DNA of 64,000 nucleotides from Avena insularis (taxonomy: Eukaryota; Streptophyta; Magnoliopsida; Poales; Poaceae), in assembly GCA_023614405.1 (NCBI GenBank), contig CM042694.1, positions 91,619,285 through 91,683,284 of the forward strand. The letters are read 5' to 3'. Of this stretch, positions 45,370 to 55,971 are shown one piece after another. The notes under the pieces are model-generated. The model was not told where the DNA came from and did no database searches. It saw only the letters and a program-made list of their open reading frames with translations. Numbering within the stretch: the first letter of the stretch is position 1; every line of letters starts with the position of its first letter. Made by a program: the position numbers and the translations under genes.

Positions 45370-46700
45370 GTAACCACCAACCGTCGGAGCGCCGAGTTTT
45401 AGCGCCTGCTTGATACCTACAAGATCTTGCGCGCCAAACACGTTGCACTTGGCGCGGAGCATGAAAAGAGGGGTAATTTCCTCTTAACACCTCACCGCTT
45501 GCTTTGTTTCTCGGACTAACCTCCTTATTCGGTTTTTAGCTGGGGTGGAGGCTGAAAACAAGATTATGCGAAAACTTGGAGGAAATCCGAGGTATGTCCC
45601 CTTTCGCCAACGCCACTGTGTTTTCCATTCTTTCTTTTCTTGGCTTGGCAAACATTCACTCCTCGGCTTTGGGTCAACACACTATTTCAGCATCGCTGAG
45701 GATAGTGTGCCCGCTGATATGATGCTGCATTTTCTCGAACAAGGTGACAAAGATCATCAAGCTGAAGAAGAAGGACGATGAGCTCGCCTCCTCCCACCAA
45801 GGACGGCGAGATAGCCAAACTCAAGGCCGAGATGGAGAAGATGAAGGCCCAACACAAAACCGAGCTCCACAAAGTTGGCAGAACTTCACCAAGAGCGTGA
45901 GCGCTTTACCCTTCAGATCTCCAAGGACCAGGATCTGCTCAAGGAACCAAGTCCGGCTTGGTCGGCGCCGAGCTTGAACCACTTCGCGAGAGACGCGACA
46001 GTTGTCCCAAGGAGTTGACCCGGATCTATCGCCATATCTCACGAAGTTTCTTCTCCTTGCTGACCTAGTTTTCCGGGTTAGCTCATATGCCTTTGCTTCA
46101 AAGATCCTCCCTTTCCTTATTTTCGATAACTTTCGGAGGGTATCGCCATCGCCAAGCTGCTGCCACAAATTCCGCCAAGAGAGGGGTACTCCCATTGCTC
46201 GATGGTGAGAGCATCCTTAGACATGGAGGACTTGTTGGTTAGCGTGTCACTGGTGGAAACTATTAAGAACTATGGAAAAGATCTCCTCGACGCTGGGTCC
46301 GGATCTTCAACACATTCTCGCCAAGCGAGGACGCCCAGAAGGATCACGCCCTTGCGGAAAAACTGATGGAGATTGAGACTCAACTTGAACTATGGAGGAA
46401 TCACATGCGTGCCGCTGCAGATACCCTTCTCCATCATATCCTTTCATGGTACGATAAAATCGATCCGAGCCTCCTCACCATGACTGGATCCAAATGGACC
46501 GATGATCCGGAGTGGGTAGCTCGGCCAGTGCTTGCGCCTACAGCCTCATCGAATATTCTCCGTCCATGACTGGGTTGAGGGGCCGAGCTCGGAATCCGGC
46601 GAGGAGGAGCAGATGGAGAACGTGGAGGATGGGTCGAGGCGATGATGGAGAAGATGTCGCTTCAGATATTGAAGACAAGTGATGATGACGCCAACTTCCT
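45370..46700 (+). pseudogene. Antisense accessory ORF, 3' exons, degenerate
   Basis: Plus-strand pieces after the minisatellite read as Lys/Glu/Leu-rich helices in shifting frames: around 45420-45470, 45545-45590 (VEAENKIMRKLGG) and 45740-45870 (DKIIKLKKKDDELASS-like). This suggests a decayed coiled-coil C-terminal region. 46200-46700 has further short segments (MEIETQLELWRNHMRAAADT) and an acidic run before a stop region near 46680. Exon borders cannot be fixed. Confidence 0.45.
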
Positions 46701-47309
46701 CCTCCGCCACTCCTTAGTTGAAAAAACTTGAAAATTTATCGATCCCGGATGTCGGGTGCAATTGTATGCTGAATACATAATATTTTGCTACTATGCTTGT
46801 ATGCGGATTAACTTGGGCGTAGTCCCCAAGTTTCATTTTCTTGTTCGTCAATTCTCCTACCGATCCGTGTCTACCTTGATTCGGTTTTACGACTTACGAA
46901 CCCGAGCCTCAAGAATCGTTTTAACAATACTGAGAAACTTTGAGGCTTGGCTCAAAATAATTCAACATAATAGCTTGAAAGTAAATACCGGGTTAGTCCG
47001 AAAAAAAAAACGTTAGCTGGAAAAGTATCGTTTCGTTAGTAGTTTTTCATATGCTACGCAATTCCAAACTTGTTCCCTTGCTCGCCATGAAGCCAATTCT
47101 TGTTGGACAACAGCAAGTCAAAGGGTTGGGTTTTTGGTGCTCACACATTACTAATCCGGGTTAAGCGAAACGAGTCATTCCAGCTAACACATAAAAAGTA
47201 ACAACAATCATTTATTAAGGCAGTCCCCGAGTTACTGCTCGAGGCTCCGCTATTTCAGTGATAGGCTCATTGCCGACATACATACCGACATATGAGGATG
47301 ACTCGGGTA

Positions 47310-48580
47310 CATACGCTCTTTAGCTAAGTGTAGAAGGGACGAAGTAGTGCTACATTCCACGGTCGATTGGATTCCTCTCCGGACCTGTCCGCCTTGTTCT
47401 TTTCCTGTGGCTTTGCATCTATGAGATAGTAAGAGTCATTGTGCAATGCTTTGCTCACAATAAATGGTCCTTCCCATGGGGGGATAATTTATGCATGCTG
47501 GTAAGACTGCATCAACCGGAGCACCAGATCGCCTTCCCGGAAGACTCGGGGGCACACTTTCCGGCTATGATAGCGTCGGAGATTTTGCTGATATATGGCG
47601 GATCTGGACAGTGCCAGTTCTCTCGCTTCTTCTAGCAGATCAACATCATTTTGCCGGGCTTCTTGCACTTCAGCTTCTGTGTATTGGGTGACTCTAGGCG
47701 AATCATGCTCTATGTCGGCTGGTAGTACAGCTTCTGCCCCATATACCAGAAAGAACGGCGTGTAGCCTGTTGATCGATTCAGAGTGGTTCTTAAACTCCA
47801 CAATACCGCTGGTAGTTCTTCTATCCAGCACCCCGCTGATCTTTGTAGCGGCTCAATGAGCCAGGGTTTTCTCCCGGATAGCACTAATCCATTGGATCTT
47901 TCCACTTGTCCGTTCGATGCGGGGTGGGCTACCGAGGCTATGTCGAGTCGGATTTTCTTATCTCGGCAGAATCGTGCAAATGCTCCTTCAGCAAAATTGG
48001 TGCCGTTATCAGTTATGATACTATGAGGATAACCATATCTCAAGATGATGTCTTTGAGAAATGTCACAGCCGTAGCTCCATCACATTTTCTTATAGGCTT
48101 CACTTCGATCCATTTTGTAAACTTGTCCACCATGACCAGAATGTGCGTCATGTTCCCTTTTGCTGGTTTGAACGGGCCAACCATATCCAAGCACCACACA
48201 GCAAATGGCCATGTAATTGGTATGGTTTTGAGTTCCGACATAGGCATATGTGTCTTGGTGGCGTATCTTTGGCAACCATTGCATTTTCTCACCAGATCTT
48301 CTGCTTGCTCCAAGGCGCTTGGCCAGTAAAATCCATGCCGGAATGCCTTTGCCACTAAGGCCCGGGATGAGGCGTGATGCCCGCATTCTCCTTGGTGTAT
48401 ATCTCGGAGGATATCAAGTCCTTCTTCCGGATCAACACACCGCTGGAGGACATTGGTTACACTCCGTTTGTACAGCTCGAAATTGATGATTGTATAAGCT
48501 TTGGCTCTCCTCTGAGTTTGCCTGGCTAGCACTTCCTCATTGGGTAATGTTCCATCTTTCAAGAACTGATATATAGGCAA
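47310..48580 (-). pseudogene. pol: Gypsy integrase
   Basis: The ORF 48580-47489 (363 aa) encodes an H2C2 zinc-binding domain (HQGECGHHASSRALVAKAF, then C-x2-C). The integrase core follows, with D in CLDMVGPF, D in SIITDNGTNF and E in NGQVERSNG, so the DDE triad is complete. A C-terminal Gypsy segment contains RRYHSRKVCPRVFREGDLVL. A TAA at 47489-47491 interrupts, after which the same frame gives the expected PPWEGPFIV segment down to about 47310. This is the best preserved part of the element's pol. Confidence 0.9.
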
Positions 48581-49300
48581 GCTGGTATCGCCACAGCAGG
48601 GAACATCTTCTCATCAATTTCCATCTGATCCACCAGCATAACTTCAGCCGGATCATGCTGAACAGTCCCCGGGTCTGGCAAGGTAGTCCCCGGGTTCGCC
48701 GAGGTAATCCTCGGGTTCGGCATACTACCTCCCATGTCAATGTCCATGGGCTCAGCTCCGGATTCCTTGTTTTCCGGGACATAGATTGAATCGGTTCCTG
48801 GGGACGGCCTGATAGATGGCTTTCTGAGGTGCTCCAATGCAACACCCGGTGGAATTGCTCGCTGGTCGAGCCGAGCCGACAAAGATGTCGCAGCTTTGTT
48901 TTCCACGCGAGGTACATGATGAAACTCGTGATCCTCAAAGTAACCCGAGATTTTCTCGCACATGAAATCTGTATAGTGCCATGTTTGGATCCAGGTGTCC
49001 CACACTCCGGACACTTGTCAGACATTAGATCCGAGTCGCCAAAGCAGATTATCCGACGATGCCAATTTCCTTTGCCACTTTGAGACCATGCACAAGAGCT
49101 CAGACTTCAGCGACATTGTTCGATGCCGCAAATGGATCTCGCAATACGCATTTGAGCTGATCCTTCTTTGGCGAGGTAAGCACAACCCCGGCACCTAATC
49201 CGGTTTTGGTCTTTGATCCATCAAAGTGCATCCTCCAGTAGTTCGGATCCGGTGACGGTGGTTCGTATTGTACCTCGGCCCAATCCACGAAAAAGTCCGC
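48559..49300 (-). pseudogene. pol: Gypsy RNase H, frameshifted
   Basis: Minus-strand pieces show MHFDGSKTKTGLGAGVVLTS (RNase H first Asp) and ASNNVAEV (the N-V-A-E of the second motif). A linker rich in Pro/Gly/Thr (about 48600-48760) precedes the integrase. At least one frame change separates the motifs. Confidence 0.75.
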
Positions 49301-49559
49301 TACATCCTAGGACTTGATCGCTTCTCTTCTATCGCATCATGCCAGATGGTGCTAGCTCAATTGCCCATTTCGCAATTCCGCCATTCGCATCTTTGTTACC
49401 CATTATCTCGGATATGGGGCTTCGATATCACTTTGATGGGATGCTCCTCAAAGTAGTGCTTTAACTTCTTTGCCATATAAACTCAGATGCCACCTTTTGA
49501 AAATGCGGTAGTTCTGTTTTGAGGCAGATAATACCGCTCAAGTAATACAATCGGTCTCT

Positions 49560-50350
49560 TTGACTTACCCTTCTTCATCTCGTTCCACTACAATCATCGG
49601 CCATAACTCGGGTTGCGGCTATGTAGAGCAACATTGGCTCCTTCGACATCGGAGAAGCTAACACCGGTGTGGCCAACATCTTTTCAAGTGGGCAAAGTTT
49701 CATCAACTGCAAGGCCCAAACGAATTTATCTGATTTTTCATGAGTTGGTAGAGAGGCGTTTTCCCTAACCGACATATAAACCGACTCAACGACGCCAGCA
49801 TCCAAAGTGAACTGGACGCCGTTGAGACACTTCGCAGCTCCATTCGCTTGATGGCTCGGATCTTAGTTGGATTAACCTTGATACCTCGCTAGAGACGAAA
49901 TCCGAGTAATTTCCCAGACGGGACAATCAAGGTACATTTCTCCGGTTAAGCTTCATCCGAATCTCCTCAAGTTCACGAATGTTTGCCTTATGTCGTCAAG
50001 GAGCGCTATGTTTCCTTGGTCTTGATAACCACATCATCCACGAGACTTGTACATTTTGACCTATTTGATCGGCAAACATTTTTGCATACGCCTTTGGTAC
50101 GCTGTTCTGTGTTTCAGAAACCAAACGGCATAGTGCGATAGCAATAAGCCTGCACGGGGTAATAAAGGCAGTTTTTATTTGATCATCCGGTTCGAGGTAT
50201 CCGTGGAAACTAGAATAAGCGCCAATAAATGACAACAGTTCACATCCCGCGGTGGAGTCGATGACCTGATCTATCCTCGCGGGAAATGGATCTTTGGACA
50301 CGCCTTTGTTCAGGTTCGTAATCGATACACATACGCCAAACCACGCCACG
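49560..50350 (-). pseudogene. pol: Gypsy reverse transcriptase, heavily mutated
   Basis: The piece 50349-49996 contains TNLNKGVSKDPFPARIDQVI, DSTAGCELLSFIGAYSSFHG and TAFITP. These are the order of conserved Gypsy RT segments (D-x-x-x-L-N-x-x and the D-A-Y-S-G-Y-H region, here G-A-Y-S-S-F-H). The YxDD region near 50040 is damaged. Later thumb-domain sequence (ASLPTHEKSDKFVWALQLMK) lies in another frame near 49690-49750. Many indels make it non-functional. Confidence 0.8.
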
Positions 50351-50819
50351 CTCGATCATCCTTCTTCTTTCTACCAAAGACCGGATTAGAGAGCCAATCC
50401 GATACAAAGACTTCCATGATAAATCCTGCTAGCAACTAAGCTATCTCACCAATGACCTTTCTCCTATCCTCGGTGAAGGCCGGAGAGGCTGCTTCACCGC
50501 CTTGTTCGGTCTTACATTCAAAGAGTGCTCACCAACTCCCTCGAACACCTTGCAAGTCCCGTGGACCAAGCAAAATATCCCGATTCTCACGGAGGAAGTT
50601 GACGAGCTCGCTTCCTATTTGTCGCTTAACCCGCCAATTGTCACGCAGACGCCCGAAACGTGTTATCCACCGGATCTTCTTGGTGTCCTTCGCGCTTGAA
50701 ATGAAACGCTCCATGTGGGTTACTTAACGCCGCATATATCGCCGCGCTGGATCGAGCTAATGCCGCCACCTATTGGATTTTTTCTTTCTCTTGGGCAATT
50801 ACGAGTGACTCGCTAAGTT

Positions 50820-51265
50820 AGACCCGATCTGAAGCGCACTCAATAGAACATCGGAAATCCTCAAATGATAGTAATTGCACCATTTGGCCCGGCAACTTCA
50901 TCTTCAGATAACTAACGTGGCAACTTGCCATGAATTTGCTCGGCTGGTCTCCGAGTAATGCATGATACACGCCTCCAAGTTTACCACCAAACTCCAGATT
51001 TTCGGTTCGGCGCTTATCTCGCATCAATAGCACGCCGACCCGGACTTTGCCTATGGGTTTGCAGGATATGCCGCACGATACCGTGAAAAGTTGTTCTTGT
51101 AGCCCGGAGCATGTTCTCCGAGATGCCCAACTTATGATCGTATCCGTGATACATGATGTTAATGCTACCGCCATTGTCGATCAAGACCTTGGAGAATCTC
51201 ACATTAATGTTTGGTCCAATGAATGTCGGATCTAACACCAGTGCATACGAGCCCGGACTTGGCAT
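50820..51265 (-). pseudogene. pol: Gypsy protease region
   Basis: The minus-strand ORF 51265-51014 contains VRFSKVLIDNGGSINIMYHG. The retropepsin active site D-x-G appears as D-N-G, in the usual context of an L-I-D-G-G-S-x-x-N-I motif of this lineage. Frame changes follow. Its position between gag and RT agrees with Gypsy order. Confidence 0.7.
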
Positions 51266-51599
51266 AAGCTTGATGGTCTTTGACGCCTGTAATTTCCTGG
51301 TCCGACCAAGACATGTACCTCACATCGCAGTATAACCGCTGCTAACCTCCATATGTCGGCGCCGCAAGCTCTTCCTATCTGCTTCTCCGCTAGAACACAC
51401 AATAGCTCGTGATGTTCCCTACTCATTTCTTCCTCGTTCCAGAGTACCTCCGATCCGTTGTTGCTGGTTTTCCACCGATGCACGTGATCCCTTCTCTCAT
51501 CGTTGTCATACCTCGGAGGGGGAGGCAACATCGTTGTTGCGGTGTTTGTCCGGAGAGCAATTGCTGCCGGTAACTCCCCGCCGAGGTTGATCATTCCGG

Positions 51600-53450
51600 T
51601 GCCCGAGCATTCCCGAACCACCTTGTTCTATCTTGCGATCCACTCACATTGTCTCGCCGTGTGACCCACCGGGCTGTTCAGATTTGGCGGTGAAACTTGC
51701 ACGCTGGTCCAACATTGACTCGTAGGTATACCTCGACGATCTTTCTTTCTTCCCATTGCTTCTTCCGCCCGAGTCCATGTTTTCTTGCCATCGCTTCAAG
51801 GAGTCCATTGCCCTCCCGCTTCTCGGGCGTTGGTTGCTCCTCGCCCGGCTGATCTTGATTCACGGCCGCAACTTGTTGCGAACCATATCGATGGTCCGGT
51901 CTATCGTCTCTCCTTTTTCCCCTGTAATCGTTCCTCCGGGATGATCCGGATCCGTCCCTCGGATAGTACTCCTCATTTGACTCGTTCGACGCGATCCTAG
52001 GTTGAGTCGGATCACCCAAAGCATAAGAATACGCGATCCGGATCATCTCTGCCAATGTGAATGGCATTTTCCTTTGCAATTTCATCCATAACTTGCTGCC
52101 ATATCTACATCCTTGTGCGAACCATGCTATACCCTGTGACTCTATGACTCCCTCACACGAGTTTCTCACGGTACACCACCGGGTCAAGAATTCACGGTCC
52201 GCTTGCTAGATCTCGCTGCACATTGCCAGGGTCTGCGGTCTATTCGGTCTCTGGTATGTACTTGAGAAGTTGTTGATGAACATTTCTTCAAAATCTATCC
52301 AGCAATTGATGCTTCCGGGTGGCAAATTATTTAGCCAAACCCTGGCTGGACCTTCCAACATTTGGGGTACATATCATACAGCCCACCTCAAGTTGCTAGT
52401 CGCAATTTTCACAGCAGTTGCGTACTTTATTAGCCAATCCTCCGGCTTTGTACGCCTCATACACGCCTTCGTGCCTCGGTAATTGGAAATTGCATCGGCG
52501 GTTCCTTCATGATCCGGGTCCGGCACGCTGGACCCGGAGGACCTTGACATTCGATCTGTTCCGACCTATACAGCGATCCAGCTTTAGCTCAAGGCCATCC
52601 CATCAAATCTTCGCTTCCCAATCTCGACCCTATCACATGATAGTCCGTCTTGGCGATCCCGCATTCATCATCTATGAGTCTCCATCATTTTATCGGTCTT
52701 GTTCTCGTTGTGCTCCTCTCGTTGCATACCACGGCCGCACTTTGCTCTTGCCTTGGTGCATTCCACGCGGTTGACCCGCTCGCCGAAGTTTCATTGTCCG
52801 CGTTGCTTGGCAGCATTCCTTGATCGCATTGCCTTTGGTCGTGGTTACTCGCCAGCTTCGCCGCTCATACTTCGTCGATCGTCGCTTTTTCCATATCTCT
52901 TTTCCTTTCCGACGTGTTGGGTCGCACGAACGATCGCTTGTTCCGTCGCCGAGGTTACTACCTCTTCTCTTCTAGGGCCACCATGAGGCGATGATGCGGC
53001 TTCCAGGATTTCTCCGGTTACCCATCACCGAATGGACGATTTTAGAAGCTCCAACTCTCTCGGGTTACCTCTCAACAGCTCCTCATTCTCGCCTCGTTTC
53101 GATCCGAACCAGCTCGTTAACCCGGTCTTGTTGTCTTTGGCGGGCTTCACCCGTCAGACCCTCTAGCTCGACGCCATGCATCTCGCTGCTCGAGGTTCCT
53201 CGCCGGGGTACTATACTTCGCAACCCCACGCAGATAGTTTTCCAATTCTTCCGGTCCATCATCACCCTCTCTGCTCATCTCGCTTATGAGATTTCTCCTT
53301 TACCCTCATGCATCAACCTTGTTCGCTTCAGACTCACGCAGCGCCATGTTCAACGATCGCTGAGCCGCTGCTATTTTCTTTGCGCCCAAGATCTTCGCCG
53401 GGTCTCCTCTAGCTCGGCCTGTGCTCGAGCCGGATCTACCATCTGCCACC
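51600..53450 (-). pseudogene. gag: Gypsy gag region, degenerate
   Basis: The clearest piece is 52187-51678, with MPFTLAEMIRIAYSYALGDP, a basic Arg/Asp-rich stretch with SSRRNDYRGKRRDDR, and an Asn/Gln-rich tail. Upstream (52200-53450) there are only short frames with gag-like composition. A zinc knuckle is not seen with certainty (a C-x-F-H remnant occurs near 51690). The start codon cannot be placed. Confidence 0.6.
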
Positions 53451-53870
53451 GGGTTAGCTAAGCTATCCATAGCCTCCTCAAAGACGCTCGCCTCTCTAGT
53501 GGAGGACCCCTAGCTTTCCTTGGTGCCATGGGTGTTACCTCCGGTGCGCTGGATCTGTCGCTCGCCAAGGCAGTCATCATCACCTCGATGGTCCGGAGCG
53601 AGCGATACGCTACCATGAGCCACAAGGAGGGTGGTTCCCAAGATCGACGACGCGACGCGGATGAACGCAATACACGCCCACAAAGAACATAGACCTTGCG
53701 CGCCGAAGCTTGATTTAAGACACCGCTGCGGAAGGGGGCGCATGCCGAAGCAGCCAACGTTGTCGCTGATGTAGTCCAGCGCACCGAAGCGCTGAACGAG
53801 CCCGGAGACGATGCGTTCACCGGTGCTGATGAAATTTTCCGTCCGGATCTTCACCCCTGCTAGCGCCGCT

Positions 53871-53889
53871 TAGCCCCACTGGCGCCAAT
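53871..53889 (-). promoter_or_regulatory. Primer binding site of 14-kb Gypsy
   Basis: The minus strand reads ATTGGCGCCAGTGGGGCTA directly after the 5' LTR end at 53890. It contains the TGGCGCC core typical of grass Gypsy primer sites. Confidence 0.8.
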
Positions 53890-54686
53890 CGTCGTGGTGG
53901 TGTCACGGCAGATGCCATGGATAGGCTAAAGGTGGGGACTAATATGCGCTAGGGGAATCCAGGGAGGGATAGTAGAGTGATTCTCTACACAGAAGCTTTG
54001 TATTGATGTTCAATCTCCAAGATTACCAGTGCTCCTCGAGCTGTATTGACAAGAGGAGGAAGAAGAAACTCTCTTACTCTTGCCTATTAACTAGCCCAAG
54101 AACCCTAGACCCACAAGTGTTTTCCTTGCTATTTATCTGAAAAGACCCAACCCTTATTGAACCCCCAACCCCCTTATATAGGGGTGGTTCGTCCTGCCTA
54201 GGGCATACGTGGAGGCATATTCTTAGGAATATGCCTCCTCCCAAAGTAGTAACCCGACAGGTGCTTTTCCCGCCACTCTTGCTTTAGCGACGTTGCCTCT
54301 CATGGCGCCTCAAGGCCACCGACGTGAGCGTCGTCACCCTTGTCGGCCACGATCCGATGGTCCTGCCCTTGCTTTATTCGCTCATCCAGTACGCATCGGG
54401 CCTTCTTTTTGACCAGAGAGATTCCTTCCTTCTCCTAGAAGCCAAACGAGGATCCGGATCACAGTTGATCCGGCCACACATGTTCCTGCATATAAGCTAA
54501 ACAAGTGTCTCCGACTTACTCCTTGAGTCGGACGAGACAATGTTAGGCGACCCCCTGGTCCGGGTTACTCCGTGATCCGGCCTGCCTTGAGGTGACTCGG
54601 CCAGCATCCGCTTTGACCTTGCCGACCCTCGGCTAACTCGGCCCTTATACCCCGGAGTGACCCTACCCGGGGTTATCCCCCCAACA
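53890..54686 (-). repeat. 5' LTR of 14-kb Gypsy (797 bp)
   Basis: The plus-strand left base is C instead of T compared with the other LTR, and it ends CCCCAACA. A minus-strand TATATAAG promoter lies near 54174. Several short indels separate it from 40661-41468. Confidence 0.93.
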
Positions 54687-54691
54687 ATTGA

Positions 54692-55971
54692 CCATAGCCG
54701 CTGCACGAACCGAACTTTCTCTCTCGCAAGATGCCTCGGAGTTTGGAATCCCATGAGTTAACTCTTTCGTCGCCCGACAGTCGCGACCCCAGTGATGGGT
54801 CTATGGACGGACATGAGAACAAACTCTTGATAGATTCTAGCTCTACTGATCCAGGACTAATTGAATTCATGGAACAGACCAAGGAGAAGGTGGAGCGTGA
54901 CTCCGATGAGGACTAGACCTAGGAGGAGGAGACGACGCAGGGGAGGCCGGGGACGAGGAGGATGTGCCGCTCTAAGCAGATGACGATGAGCCGCTCCCGT
55001 ACAGGGCTCGATGCAACGGGTTTCGGAGGTCTACTGTCCTGACTAGCGTTGCACGCCGCAAGGCAAGATGGGAAAGACCCGATGCTCAAGGCATAGGTGG
55101 GTCTTCGACTTGGCTCATTCCCGAAATCCGTGACGCGCGTCGTGGCAAGCCGGGCGGCGAAATAGAAGGAGCACCTCGTAGCTCTCTTGTCTTCTCATGT
55201 TTGTACAAGTGTTAGAGCAGGCTCCCTTATAAGAAGATCCAAATTCTACTCAAATAGTAGTAGTAGGGTGAGATCTGCAAAAAAGAAGACTAGCTGTGAG
55301 GCTAAATTTTAGTCCCACCTTTTGGCATTCAAATATGAGGCAAATGGTCTCTTGGGATCTCTTACCATAGACTAAATTAACTTGGGCGTCCACGGGGCTC
55401 ACAACATCCAAGATATTTGCCCAATCTCGTACTACACCATTACAAAATCAAACCGGGATGTTCACGACTGATTGACCTTTCTCCTGACCGGCTCACCGCG
55501 ATCCATGGCCTCGAGAAAGTCCACGCGCCGAGGCGCGATCCCCGCCCGGAAATTCTTCCCCCGTCGGTGTGCAGTCCATGCCCGTCGGATTCAAGATCTA
55601 CGGCAAGGATAAGATGCATATGGCAACGGTTGCACACCTCACATGGGCGAGAGGATCATGGATGCCCCGCACGTGCTCACGTGAGCTGTCGCCGTCCCGG
55701 CTCCGTTCGTGATGCTGCACCACTCGCTCGCTCTCACAAGCCTGCCTGAATCCTGCTGGTGGGGCCCTGCGGCAGCGAGCGAGGCGACACGAATGGTAGC
55801 ACTCATCACTCCGATGGATGCATGAATTGGACTAGAATGATCGTACTGTGCGACTGAACAGCTGGTGTGGTGATCCGAGAGTAGAGAAGCGAATAATGCA
55901 CAAGACGAGAGGGGTAACATGCATGCGAGCGGGATCATGCAGCGAACAGCAGCCATTAGCCACAGGGTTTA
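54692..55971. other. Unassigned DNA with a small acidic ORF
   Basis: A plus-strand ORF at 54731-54916 (61 aa, MPRSLESHELTLSSPDSRDP, ending KVERDSDED) is open and acidic but has no recognised domain. The sequence after it is Glu-codon-rich with stops, as if the C-terminal part of a longer protein had decayed. 55200-55971 holds only chance frames. I cannot say what this stretch belongs to. Confidence 0.4.

Larger units (their letters stand above)
40661..54686 (-). mobile_element. Gypsy (Tat/Retand-like) retrotransposon with antisense accessory ORF, 14.0 kb
   Basis: LTRs at 40661-41468 and 53890-54686 with a perfect TSD ATTGA (40656-40660, 54687-54691). The primer site next to the right LTR and polypurine tract next to the left LTR show minus orientation. 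Order on minus: gag (about 53.4-51.6 kb), protease (51.2), RT (50.3-49.5), RNase H (49.3-48.6), integrase (48.6-47.3). Integrase after RT/RNase H is the Gypsy order. Between integrase and the 3' LTR lies about 5.8 kb with a multi-exon ORF on the opposite strand, the arrangement known from Tat-lineage elements such as Grande and Retand. Pol is broken by many indels and stops. Confidence 0.94.

Noticed and set aside
47906..48358. Plus-strand ORF opposite the integrase
   Set aside because: It is the shadow of the conserved minus-strand integrase; no independent motif.
40661..54686. Whole 14-kb region as two nested elements instead of one
   Set aside because: LTR ends, primer site, polypurine tract and a perfect ATTGA duplication fit a single element, and no further LTR or duplication is seen inside.
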